Source: Caulobacter sp. NIBR2454 | GTDB lineage: Bacteria > Pseudomonadota > Alphaproteobacteria > Caulobacterales > Caulobacteraceae | NCBI RefSeq assembly: GCF_027474405.1 | Contig: NZ_CP114871.1 | Location: forward strand, 248,001 to 312,000 | Direction: 5' to 3' | Length of the DNA: 64,000 nucleotides | Shown: in pieces, positions 16,961 to 28,155 of the stretch | Position numbering within the stretch: position 1 is the stretch's first letter | How the letters are laid out: each line of letters starts with the position of its first letter | Position numbers and translations under genes: made by a program | Notes under the pieces: model-generated | Databases searched by the model: none | What the model was told of the DNA's origin: nothing | The model's input: the letters and a program-made list of their open reading frames with translations, nothing else

Positions 16961-16962
16961 GC

Positions 16963-17754
16963 TTAGCCGAATACCGCGACCGTCTGGCGTCCGATCAAGG
17001 CGGGGCGGTCGCCGGCGCCCCACAGGGTCATGGCCTGAGCCGAATAGCCGCCGGCCGTGACCTCGGCCCGGCTCTGACAGAGCCAGAAACCATCATCCGG
17101 CTGCGGAGCCTCTTGAGTGAACTCGACCATCCAGGTCATGGAGCTGATCGGGGACCACGCATTGTAAAGAACCGCGGCGGCTGGCGGCAACACATCGCCG
17201 AGCGCGAGCAAGGATGCTGCGCCTGAACCGGCCTGACGGTCGCGATGCCGAATCCACCACAGAAGCTCTGGGTCACCCTCCCCCGAAAGAGGGATCGACC
17301 CGCCGGCGATCGCGCGCTCGAAATGCTGGCCGAAGCTGGGCCCGGCGGCGAGCGGCGTCGCTTGGGCTGGCGACGCGACCTGGGGCTTAGTGATCCAGGT
17401 GTGGTCCAACATCGACATTCGGGCCGCGCCGAAGCACAGGGTCGCTCGTGTGGCTAGGCCGCCTTGGCTCTCCATATCGACATTGACCACGGTGACCGAT
17501 TTGCCTTGCCGCAGAATCTGCGGTGTGAAACGGGCCTGACCTGCGGCGGGGCCGACGAAGGTGAGCATCGCCGACCGCAGGGGCGGCAAGCCTGGCCAGG
17601 CGTGCAGCGCGGCCTCCACGCACAGGGCCGCGGACAGCCCGCCATAGGTGGTGCGACCCTGAAGCCAGTCCGCCGGAATCTCGACTTCGCCGGTGCGGAC
17701 GATGGCGTCCACCAGGGTCGAATAGGCGGTGGGGGCGAGAGTCGCGTCGGTCAT
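16963..17754 (-). CDS. TesB-like acyl-CoA thioesterase family protein
   Basis: 263-residue double-hotdog thioesterase-family protein. The N-half contains WLQGRTTYGGLSAALCVEAAL (the family's GG-Y/F-G-G type turn with central helix) followed by LTFVGPAAGQARFTPQILRQGKSVTVVNVDMESQGGLATRATLCFG; the C-half ends SRAEVTAGGYSAQAMTLWGAGDRPALIGRQTVAVFG, as in TesB-type enzymes. It would hydrolyse acyl-CoAs; chain length is unknown. It stands alone, convergent with nrdA. Confidence 0.8.
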   Translation of the reverse strand: MTDATLAPTAYSTLVDAIVRTGEVEIPADWLQGRTTYGGLSAALCVEAALHAWPGLPPLRSAMLTFVGPAAGQARFTPQILRQGKSVTVVNVDMESQGGLATRATLCFGAARMSMLDHTWITKPQVASPAQATPLAAGPSFGQHFERAIAGGSIPLSGEGDPELLWWIRHRDRQAGSGAASLLALGDVLPPAAAVLYNAWSPISSMTWMVEFTQEAPQPDDGFWLCQSRAEVTAGGYSAQAMTLWGAGDRPALIGRQTVAVFG

Positions 17755-17980
17755 GGAAGCGCATGGGTCCTGTTTGAAGACTTACGTTGAAGCGTCGCCG
17801 CCCAACCGTCAACCTTCGCCAGGAATAGGGTTAAGGCCCGCTAACATCACCAAAACCTGATTTGAGGCTCTTTCAGGAGAGCCGGAACCTCCCGGCTGAT
17901 CAACGATTGTTTCAGCCAATGACGATCGCGCGGCCCGGATGGGCCTGGCCGTGGAAGATCAGGACGATGGGGGATCCGCC

Positions 17981-18832
17981 GTGCGGATCTGGGTTGGATT
18001 AGGATGTCTTGCGGCCTGCGCGGCCGTGACCAGCACGGCGTCAGGTCAGAGCCTGGACGCGTCTGGATTGATCGTGCGGGAACAGCAGCAAACCGCTTTG
18101 GGCGGCGCCTTTGCAGTGGCGGGCCCCGCCAATGCGCCCTTGTCGCTGGGCGCCTCGCGCTATGACGCCGACAGAGGGCTGATCGACTGGTCGAGCCGGG
18201 AAACCGTCACCCATAGCAAAAGCGGCAAGCGGGTGGATTCCGTTCGCGTCAGCACGGCGACCTATGCGCCTCAGACCGGCGGGCTCGTGTTGCCACGCCC
18301 AGGTGTGGACGCGGAGGACTTCGCCAGCGTAGACGCCTATGACGTCACCTTGACGCGCGGCTGGCCCGCGGCTCTGGCCTTCTCCGCCGGCAAGCTGGAC
18401 ATCGACGTCTCCCCCCATGCCGCCATCGGATTTGGCGACAGCGGCAACAGCGCCGAGGCTGGCGCCATGCTGCGGGTCGGCAAAGACCTGGAAGACCGCG
18501 TGGACAATGCTCTGGGTAGCGTCGGGCTGCGAGATGGATCGAGCTTCGGCGACAAGGGTCGCTGGTATCTGTTCGCCGCCGCCAGCGGCCGTGCGGTGGG
18601 CATGAACATGCTGCAGGGCGCCGGCGGCTGGGAGCGGGCCGGCTGGTCCACCGACGCCACCAGCCGTCTTGTGGGTGACGCTCAGGCCGGAGTCGCCTGG
18701 CGCAAGGGCGCCATGCAGGCGTCGGTCGGCTACGTCAGCCGCAAGATCAAGGGCAAGGAGCAGTTTCGGGGCATGGACACCATCGAAACCTCGATGGTCG
18801 CTCTCAGCTTTAGCCTGAGGCCCAAGTGGTGA
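17981..18832 (+). CDS. LpxR/DUF2219-like outer-membrane protein
   Basis: 283-residue exported protein. A GTG at 17981 begins a signal peptide (VRIWVGLGCLAACAAVTSTASGQS); an upstream ATG at 17939 would bury it. The C-terminal half, GRWYLFAAASGRAVGMNML ... SRLVGDAQAGVAWRKGAMQASVGYVSRKIKGKEQF ... VALSFSLRPKW, resembles the lipid A 3'-O-deacylase LpxR / DUF2219 barrel, and the protein ends in an aromatic-flanked strand as outer-membrane proteins do. Catalytic residues of LpxR cannot be matched with confidence, so deacylase activity is uncertain. Confidence 0.6.
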   Translation: MRIWVGLGCLAACAAVTSTASGQSLDASGLIVREQQQTALGGAFAVAGPANAPLSLGASRYDADRGLIDWSSRETVTHSKSGKRVDSVRVSTATYAPQTGGLVLPRPGVDAEDFASVDAYDVTLTRGWPAALAFSAGKLDIDVSPHAAIGFGDSGNSAEAGAMLRVGKDLEDRVDNALGSVGLRDGSSFGDKGRWYLFAAASGRAVGMNMLQGAGGWERAGWSTDATSRLVGDAQAGVAWRKGAMQASVGYVSRKIKGKEQFRGMDTIETSMVALSFSLRPKW

Positions 18833-18867
18833 GCGCTTAATCTCGCACACCCTGATAGGGTCGGCGA

Positions 18868-19077
18868 ATGAACAACATGACCGCCGTCCAGATCGACTTT
18901 CCCAATGACCTCCTGGGTTGGATTCAAGGTGAGGCGCGGTCGCGAGGGCTGGACCAGGCCGCCACGGTACTCGCGGTTCTGGAGGAGGCGCGGGCCCCAC
19001 GCCGGGGGATCGCTGCTGGCCTGGACCTGCCGCCGTCGGACCGCCCGGCCTATGGTTCGCGCCTTAAGAAGCGCTAG
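18868..19077 (+). CDS. Small ribbon-helix-helix-like protein
   Basis: 69 residues. The N-terminal part (AVQIDFPNDLLGWIQGEARSRGLDQAATVLAVLEEAR) has the pattern of a CopG/RHH DNA-binding unit: a short strand with alternating hydrophobic residues followed by two helices. Such proteins are often antitoxins, but no toxin gene lies beside it; the next gene is convergent rmlA. I cannot assign a function. Confidence 0.55.
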   Translation: MNNMTAVQIDFPNDLLGWIQGEARSRGLDQAATVLAVLEEARAPRRGIAAGLDLPPSDRPAYGSRLKKR

Positions 19078-19086
19078 GCGTTTGGC

Positions 19087-19977
19087 CTAGTACGAAAGGG
19101 TCGGCGCGATCTCGCCGCGGGCCAGCCCTCGCAGATAGTCGGCGTAATCATTCTTGGTCGCGCCGGCGATCTCCAGCAAGGCGACGCTGTCGATCCAGCC
19201 CTTGTTGAAGGCGATCTCCTCGATGGAGCCGATCCGCAGGCCTTGGCGTTGCTCGAGGGTGCGTACCAGTTCGCCGGCCTGGATCAGGCTGTCGTGGGTG
19301 CCGGTGTCGAGCCAGGTGAAGCCACGCCCCAATTGCTCGACCTGCAGGTCGCCGGCCTCCAGATAGAGGCGATTGAGGTCGGTGATCTCCAGCTCGCCGC
19401 GCGGCGACGGTTTGAGGCCGCGGGCGAAGTCGCAGGCCCGCTCGTCGTAGAAATAGAGGCCAGTGACCGCGTAGTTCGATTTCGGCCGCTGGGGCTTTTC
19501 CTCAATTGAGAGCACGCGGCCGTCCTCGGCGAACTCCACCACGCCGTAGCGGCCCGGATCGGCCACCGTATAGCCGAAGATCGTCGCGCCATGGCTTCGG
19601 TCATGGGCGGAAGCTAGGCGTGCCCCGAACTGGGCTCCGTAGAAGATGTTGTCCCCCAGCACGAGCGCGCTGGGCTCCCCGGCTAGGAACTCCTCGCCAA
19701 GGATGAAAGCTTGCGCCAAGCCGTCGGGCGACTCCTGGACGGTGTAGGACAGGCTCATGCCGATGCGCGAACCATCCCCAAGCAACCGGCGAAAAGCAGG
19801 GGCGTCTTCCGGCGTCGTGATGATCAACACTTCGCGGATGCCGGCCAGCATCAGGACCGACAGCGGATAGTAGATCATCGGCTTGTCGTAGATGGGCAGC
19901 AGCTGCTTGGACACCGCCAGGGTCAACGGGTGAAGCCGCGTGCCGGCGCCCCCCGCCAGGATAATCCCACGTCGCAT
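19087..19977 (-). CDS. rmlA: Glucose-1-phosphate thymidylyltransferase
   Basis: First step of dTDP-L-rhamnose synthesis: glucose-1-phosphate plus dTTP to dTDP-glucose. 296 residues, the normal length. Signatures are [16 protein letters not shown] at the N-terminus, [52 protein letters not shown] and [12 protein letters not shown]. Third gene of an rmlC-rmlB-rmlA run on the minus strand, 52 bases after rmlB. No rmlD is adjacent. Confidence 0.95.
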   Translation of the reverse strand: MRRGIILAGGAGTRLHPLTLAVSKQLLPIYDKPMIYYPLSVLMLAGIREVLIITTPEDAPAFRRLLGDGSRIGMSLSYTVQESPDGLAQAFILGEEFLAGEPSALVLGDNIFYGAQFGARLASAHDRSHGATIFGYTVADPGRYGVVEFAEDGRVLSIEEKPQRPKSNYAVTGLYFYDERACDFARGLKPSPRGELEITDLNRLYLEAGDLQVEQLGRGFTWLDTGTHDSLIQAGELVRTLEQRQGLRIGSIEEIAFNKGWIDSVALLEIAGATKNDYADYLRGLARGEIAPTLSY

Positions 19978-20029
19978 TCTTGTTCCTTGGGCCGTGGTCG
20001 GCCGGTCAGGGTGATCCTACAGCCTCGCC

Positions 20030-21082
20030 TCAGCGGGGCGAAAGCCCCAGGCGACGGCCGACGCCCTCGCGAGCCAGGAGCGGTTCCCACCATGATCGAT
20101 TGTCGATGTACCAGCGCGCGGTCAACTCAAGGCCCTCGCCCAGGCTGGTGCGTGGCGACCAGCCCAGTTCCTCGCGAACCTTGGCGATGTCGATGGCGTA
20201 GCGAAGATCATGCCCAGGGCGATCGGTGACGAAGCTGATCAGATCGGCATGAGGGGTAGTCTTGGGTGCGATCTGGTCGAGTACGCCGCACAGGCTAGCC
20301 ACCAGATCGATGTTGCGCCGCTCCGCCTCGCCGCCGATGCAGTAGGTCTGACCCAGGCGACCCTTTTCAAGGACCAGCAGCAGGGCTTCGGCGTGGTCGT
20401 CCACGAACAGCCAATCACGTACGTTCAGACCCTTGCCATAGACGGGGATCGATTGGCCCGCGAGCGCCCGAAGCACCGTCACCGGGATGAGCTTCTCGGG
20501 AAACTGGAAGGGACCGTAATTGTTGGAGCAGTTGGTCAGGACGAAGGGAACGCCGAAGGTCTCGCCCCAGGCCCGCACCAGATGGTCGGAGGCCGCCTTG
20601 CTGGCTGAATAGGGTGAGTTGGGCGCGTAGGCCGTCGTTTCGTCGAACGGCGGATCATCCACGCCAAGGGCGCCGAACACCTCGTCCGTCGACACGTGGT
20701 GGAAGCGGAAAGCCTCGCGCCGGCCTTGCGGCATGCCGGCGACGTAACGCCTAACCGCCTCGAGCAGCACGGCGGTCCCGGTCACATTGGTGTGGATGAA
20801 AGCCAAGGGCCCGTCGATCGAGCGATCCACATGGGACTCGGCCGCCAGGTGCATCACCGCGTCTGGCTGATGTTTCTCCAGGATAGCGGCCACGGCTGGC
20901 GCATCGACGATGTCGGCCTGTTCGAAGGCGTAGGCTGGATGGTCCTGAACCGAGACCAGGCTCGCCAGGTTTGCCGAATAGGTGAGCTTGTCGAGGTTGA
21001 CCACCGACAGCCCGCGCGCGATCGCCAGCCGCACGACCGCCGAGCCGATGAACCCGGCTCCCCCCGTGACCAGCAGCTTCAC
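20030..21082 (-). CDS. rmlB: dTDP-glucose 4,6-dehydratase
   Basis: Second step of the dTDP-rhamnose pathway; 350-residue extended SDR. It starts with a GTG at 21082 directly on the Rossmann motif ([17 protein letters not shown]); that GTG overlaps the rmlC stop codon (GTGA), which suggests translational coupling. Further signatures are [27 protein letters not shown] (YxxxK), [18 protein letters not shown] and [13 protein letters not shown]. An upstream in-frame extension is arginine-rich and lies antisense-like within rmlC, so it is rejected. Confidence 0.95.
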   Translation of the reverse strand: MKLLVTGGAGFIGSAVVRLAIARGLSVVNLDKLTYSANLASLVSVQDHPAYAFEQADIVDAPAVAAILEKHQPDAVMHLAAESHVDRSIDGPLAFIHTNVTGTAVLLEAVRRYVAGMPQGRREAFRFHHVSTDEVFGALGVDDPPFDETTAYAPNSPYSASKAASDHLVRAWGETFGVPFVLTNCSNNYGPFQFPEKLIPVTVLRALAGQSIPVYGKGLNVRDWLFVDDHAEALLLVLEKGRLGQTYCIGGEAERRNIDLVASLCGVLDQIAPKTTPHADLISFVTDRPGHDLRYAIDIAKVREELGWSPRTSLGEGLELTARWYIDNRSWWEPLLAREGVGRRLGLSPR

Positions 21083-21654
21083 AGGGTGGGCTCCGAGGGC
21101 GCGTGTTGGAAGGGGGATGTGAAGTCGGCGAAGGCCTGCGCGCTCGCGTCCTTGGGCGATAGGGTCGCGGCGCCCTGCGTCAGCCCCCAGTCGATCGCCA
21201 GATCCGGGTCGTCCCATCGCACGGCGCCGTCGCAGGCAGGAGCATAGATGTCCGAGACCTTGTAGAGCACCCGGGTCTGCGGTTGCAGGGTGACGAACCC
21301 ATGCAGGAAGCCGACCGGCACATACATCTGCTCGCCGGCCTCGCAATCCAGCACATGACTGACATGATGGCCGTAGGTTGGGGAGCCAAGCCGCGCGTCG
21401 ACCGCTACATCCAGAATGGCGCCGGTCAGCACGCTAACCAACTTGGCCTGCGCATGCGGGGGGCTTTGGAAATGCAGCCCACGCAGCGTGCCGGCCTCTT
21501 CCGACAGGCTCATATTATCCTGAACGAAAGTCGGCAGGCCGAGCTCGGCAGTCTTTTGAAGGCTGTAGAGTTCGGTGAAGAAGCCGCGCGTGTCGCGCAG
21601 GCGCGGGGGCTTCAAAACCATCACTTCAGGAATGGTGAGACGTTTGACGTCCAT
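21079..21654 (-). CDS. rmlC: dTDP-4-dehydrorhamnose 3,5-epimerase
   Basis: Third enzyme of the dTDP-L-rhamnose pathway, a cupin of 191 residues. Signatures are [56 protein letters not shown] (catalytic His in RGLHFQ), [13 protein letters not shown] and LYKVSDIY. It is the promoter-proximal gene of the rmlCBA operon. Rhamnose made here could serve LPS or other surface glycans, fitting the surface genes elsewhere in the window. Confidence 0.95.
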   Translation of the reverse strand: MDVKRLTIPEVMVLKPPRLRDTRGFFTELYSLQKTAELGLPTFVQDNMSLSEEAGTLRGLHFQSPPHAQAKLVSVLTGAILDVAVDARLGSPTYGHHVSHVLDCEAGEQMYVPVGFLHGFVTLQPQTRVLYKVSDIYAPACDGAVRWDDPDLAIDWGLTQGAATLSPKDASAQAFADFTSPFQHAPSEPTL

Positions 21655-21722
21655 AGGTGAAAGCGTCCGGTACTGATTTCACCTCAGCCTTAACCGCAGA
21701 CGTCTCCGATTGCGAATGTCGA

Positions 21723-24578
<2,856 letters not shown>

Positions 24579-24678
24579 ACATCTAAAAGTGGTGCTAACC
24601 GCTGGATCGGTCTCTGAGCGCGTGAGGCGAGCTTGCGGCCGCAGTGATTGCGAAACGAAGATCAGTGATGGCCAATGC

Positions 24679-24694
24679 TTGACAGCGCTGTCAA
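24679..24694. promoter_or_regulatory. LacI-type palindromic operator
   Basis: TTGACAGCGCTGTCAA, a perfect 16-bp palindrome with the central CG and form typical of LacI/GalR-family operators, 246 bp before the receptor start. The TTGACA at its left may double as a -35 element. No lacI-type gene is in the window. Confidence 0.65.
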
Positions 24695-24762
24695 TGCGCC
24701 GTTATCTTCACGTCATAAACGGCGGAAAACCGCCCGCATCGCGTTTGGGAGGACGCAATACC

Positions 24763-24795
24763 ATGCAGAACAATGCCTTGAGTCCGCTCGCCTAA
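24763..24795 (+). CDS. 10-residue leader mini-ORF
   Basis: MQNNALSPLA behind GGGAGGA at 8-base spacing, a better ribosome site than many genes here. Its TAA stop codon is the loop of a CTCGCC/GGCGAG hairpin (24787-24801). It may be a translated leader controlling the receptor; that is inference. Confidence 0.45.
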   Translation: MQNNALSPLA

Positions 24796-24924
24796 GGCGA
24801 GGCGCGGACGAATCTCGAGCTTCGACGTCCTGAACGTCCGACCGCGCAGGGTGCGCGTCGGCGCGCAGGCGCTCATGTGCTGACAAAAACTCAGAACCAT
24901 CACCCATCGGGGAGGGGAAACAAC

Positions 24925-27900
24925 GTGTCTTCAGGAAAGAATGCGACCGCGCAAAGCGCCCGGAAGCTGACCACCAAACTGGCGGCTATGCTGCTGGCGG
25001 GGGCCTCGCCCCTGGCGATCTCGACCATGGCCGTCGCCCAGGAAGCGGGCGCGGAAGTCGAAGAAGTCATCGTCACCGGCATCCGCGCCTCGCAGATCCG
25101 GTCGGTGGATATCAAGCGCACCGAGACCGCGCTGGTCGACGCCATCTCCTCGGAAGACATCGGCAAGCTTCCCGACGTCACCATCGCCGACTCGCTGCAG
25201 CGCGTGTCGGGCATCCAGATCCAGCGCAACGCGGGTGAAGGCTCGACGGTCAATATCCGCGGCCTCAAGCAGGTCGTCACCCTGCTGAACGGCGAGCAGT
25301 ATCTGAGCGCCGGCAACTTGGGCGAGGCGCAGCCGAACCTGACCGACGTGCCCGCCCAGCTGATGAACCAGGTGCTGGTCTACAAGACGACCGACCCCAA
25401 CAACATCCTGTCGGGCATCTCGGGCACCATCGACCTGCGCACGCGTCGCCCCTTCATGATGCCGTCGGGCCTGCAGCTGACCGGCGGCGCCGAGTATCAG
25501 CGCGGCGAAGACACCAAGCATGACGACTACCTGGTCAACGCCCTGGCCAGCTGGCGCAATGACCGCATGGGCGCCCTGATCGGCGTCGCGGCCAGCAACG
25601 CCAACCTGGGCAACAACTATTCGGGCACTGTGGCCCTGTCGGGCAACAACGACTGGGGCGGCGGCGCGCCGAATAACTTCATCTCGCCGCACGGCTTTGA
25701 GAGCTTCAACCGCGTGGTCGAGCGCGAGCGTCTGGCCGTCAACGGCGCCGTCGAATTCGATCTGGGCGAAGGCTTCACCCTGGTCGCCGAGGGCTTCTAC
25801 GCCAAGCTCGACGAGTATGACCGCAAGGTCGGGATCAACATCTCCAACCGCTGGTCGGGCGACGCCTTTGGCGTGTGGACCAAGCCGACGGCTTTCGCCA
25901 GCAGCGGCGTCACCGGCGGCAACGGCCGCCCCTGGGTCGCGGTCGATGAGTATGACATTGACGCCTGGTGGGTGAACTCGTTCAGCGTGAACCGCACCAC
26001 CAAATCGGAATCCAAGAACCTCAACCTGGAACTGACCTACGACAACGACGGTCCTTTCACCGCCGAAGTCCGCGCTATCTACGCCGATGGCGACCGCCTG
26101 AGCATGAACGGCCAGGCCCAGGGCGACCTGAGCAACTGGCGCGCCGGCCCCGGCCGATTCACCCTGTTCCGCGACGCCAACGACCTGACCCGCGGCACCT
26201 TCTATCCCGCCGCCATCGCGGCCAAGTTCCCCACCCGCCTGACCAACGGTGTCGTCGGCAGCGCCGGCGGCCGCTTTGTGGACCCCAACCCGCTGGGCTA
26301 CGGCCAGAACCCGCAGCTGCACTACAACATCAGCGGCAACAGCCCGGTGTGGAGCGGCTTTGATCGTCCCATCAGCGGCGGCCTGGGCGCGGGCAAGACG
26401 CTGACCGACTACATGGCCAACAAGGACAGCTACGCGATCGGCGCTTTCTCGTCCGAGGGCAACAACGAGATCAACTCCGAACTGTCGGTCTTCCGCGCCG
26501 ACGGCCACTATCGCTTTGAGGACGAGCCTTTCCTGGGCTTCATCACCAATGTCGACGTGGGCGTTCGCGGCAGCGACCGGTCGGTCGAGGTCGAGCAGTT
26601 CCACCTGTTCTCGGGCTTCTACGGCGGCGTTCCGGGTGCGGTGCAGGCCAATGGCTCGCCCGTTCCGGCTGGCGGCTGCGAAGCCCAATGGAAGGCAATC
26701 GACGTGGTCATGAACCAGAACCAGTGCCAGGCGGGCGAGTTCGTGCCCGATCCCGTCACCGGCCAGATGGTTTTCCAAGGCTATACGGTCAACGCGCCGA
26801 CCCGTCTGGACACCTACAACAATGTGATCTGGGTGGACTCCTACGGGGGTGTCACCAAAGGTATCCCCGGTGTGTGGGCGGTTGATCCGCGTGACTTCGA
26901 CGACGCCGAAGCTTTCCACAAGCGCGTGTTCGGCGGCGCCAACCGGGTCACTGTCCCCGGCCAGACCTACGACGTGGACCTGCGCGAGCAGAGCGCCTAC
27001 GCGGCGGGCAACTTCGCGATCGGACGCCTGACCGGCGACGTGGGCGTGAAGATGATCCGCACCGAACTGCTGGTGCGCCAGAACATCACCGGCGACACCC
27101 GCAACTACGGCGACACCAACGCCGACGCGGGCGATACGGTCACGCGCCGCAAGTACACCGACTGGCTGCCGTCGCTGAACGCGCAGTACCAGATCACCGA
27201 CGCCCTGAAGGCGCGCTTCTCGTACTCCAAGACGATGCAGCCGCTGGATCTGACCAACTACGGCGGCGCGCTGAAGATCAACACCGCCGATGATCCGGGC
27301 CTGGGCATCCGCGTCGTCACCAGCGCCGAATCCATCGGCAACCCCGATCTGGATCCGTGGCGTTCGGACAACTTCGACGTCGGCCTGGAATACTATGTCG
27401 GTCAGGCTTCGATGTTCTCGATCTCGGCCTTCAAGCTGAAGATCAAGAGCTTCGTCACCAGCGGCGTGATCAGCGGCCAGTTCCCCGACCAGGACGGCGT
27501 CATCCGCCGCACCGTCAACGTCACCCTGCCGGTTCAGGGCGATGGCGGCGAGGTCGAGGGCCTGGAAGTCGGCGCCAAGGTCGCCTTCAGCGACTTTGTC
27601 ACCACGCCGTTCCTCGAGAACTTCGGTGTCGACACCAACTTCACCTACTCGCCGAGCGAGGAGTCGCGTCTGGGCGTCGATGGCGAGAAGCTGCCGTTCG
27701 TTCAGAACTCCAAGAACCAGTACAACCTCATCGGCTGGTATCAGGACGACAAGTGGCAGGTGCGGGTGGCCTACAACTACCGCAGCGACCGCCTGCAAGA
27801 GGTGATGAGCAACAACATCCCGATCTTCCAGGATGCGACCCAATACGTGGACGTCAACGTCAGCTACGCCGTGCGTGACAACGTGACCGTCTACTTCAAC

Positions 27901-28023
27901 GGGTCCAACATCACCGGCGAGATCGAGGATTACTACGCTCGCTTCGCCAAGGGCTCGACCCAGTACGTCTGGCAAAACGAGTTCGAGCCTCGCTACACCC
28001 TGGGCGTCCGCGCCAAGTGGTGA
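24925..28023 (+). CDS. TonB-dependent receptor, probable carbohydrate type
   Basis: 1032-residue outer-membrane receptor. A GTG at 24925 follows GGGGAGGGG at 6 bases. A signal peptide (KLTTKLAAMLLAGASPLAISTMAVAQ) precedes a Ton box region (EVEEVIVTG) and plug (AISSEDIGKLPDVTIADSLQRVSGIQIQRN, VNIRGLKQVVTLLNG, SGISGTIDLRTRRPF), then a barrel ending FEPRYTLGVRAKW. The IRASQIRSVDIKR...TIADSLQRVSGIQI plug style is that of the large caulobacterial/xanthomonad carbohydrate receptors. Two halogenase-like genes and a sugar isomerase-like gene follow. The imported compound is unknown. Confidence 0.93.
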   Translation: MSSGKNATAQSARKLTTKLAAMLLAGASPLAISTMAVAQEAGAEVEEVIVTGIRASQIRSVDIKRTETALVDAISSEDIGKLPDVTIADSLQRVSGIQIQRNAGEGSTVNIRGLKQVVTLLNGEQYLSAGNLGEAQPNLTDVPAQLMNQVLVYKTTDPNNILSGISGTIDLRTRRPFMMPSGLQLTGGAEYQRGEDTKHDDYLVNALASWRNDRMGALIGVAASNANLGNNYSGTVALSGNNDWGGGAPNNFISPHGFESFNRVVERERLAVNGAVEFDLGEGFTLVAEGFYAKLDEYDRKVGINISNRWSGDAFGVWTKPTAFASSGVTGGNGRPWVAVDEYDIDAWWVNSFSVNRTTKSESKNLNLELTYDNDGPFTAEVRAIYADGDRLSMNGQAQGDLSNWRAGPGRFTLFRDANDLTRGTFYPAAIAAKFPTRLTNGVVGSAGGRFVDPNPLGYGQNPQLHYNISGNSPVWSGFDRPISGGLGAGKTLTDYMANKDSYAIGAFSSEGNNEINSELSVFRADGHYRFEDEPFLGFITNVDVGVRGSDRSVEVEQFHLFSGFYGGVPGAVQANGSPVPAGGCEAQWKAIDVVMNQNQCQAGEFVPDPVTGQMVFQGYTVNAPTRLDTYNNVIWVDSYGGVTKGIPGVWAVDPRDFDDAEAFHKRVFGGANRVTVPGQTYDVDLREQSAYAAGNFAIGRLTGDVGVKMIRTELLVRQNITGDTRNYGDTNADAGDTVTRRKYTDWLPSLNAQYQITDALKARFSYSKTMQPLDLTNYGGALKINTADDPGLGIRVVTSAESIGNPDLDPWRSDNFDVGLEYYVGQASMFSISAFKLKIKSFVTSGVISGQFPDQDGVIRRTVNVTLPVQGDGGEVEGLEVGAKVAFSDFVTTPFLENFGVDTNFTYSPSEESRLGVDGEKLPFVQNSKNQYNLIGWYQDDKWQVRVAYNYRSDRLQEVMSNNIPIFQDATQYVDVNVSYAVRDNVTVYFNGSNITGEIEDYYARFAKGSTQYVWQNEFEPRYTLGVRAKW

Positions 28024-28046
28024 TCTGAGGACCGATATCTATCCAG

Positions 28047-28091
28047 CGCCGCCGTCATGCCTTCGGGCGTGGCGGCGGCGTTCCCATTTTT
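28047..28091 (+). terminator. Hairpin after TonB receptor
   Basis: 15-bp stem (28047-28061 with 28066-28080, including G-T pairs) and TTCG loop, followed by a T-containing stretch. It may lower, not stop, transcription into the halogenase genes. Confidence 0.65.
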
Positions 28092-28155
28092 GCGGGGCGG
28101 CTTTGCCGGCGCTGATCGGCCATAGTGCTCTGATGAACTGACCGTCGAGGGCGCC

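Larger units (their letters stand above)
24579..24924. other. Control and leader region of TonB receptor locus
   Basis: About 345 bp without a standard gene. It holds a perfect palindrome (24679-24694), a GGCGG-AAAA-CCGCC hairpin (24721-24734), a 10-codon mini-ORF with strong ribosome site (24763-24795) and a GGGGAGGGG element before the receptor GTG. The hybrid kinase is divergent on the left. Confidence 0.7.

Noticed and set aside
24931..27975. Very long minus-strand frame opposite the TonB receptor.
   Set aside because: Produced by high-GC codon bias; composition rich in Val/Gly/Ala/Asp without domains, while the plus strand encodes a clear receptor.
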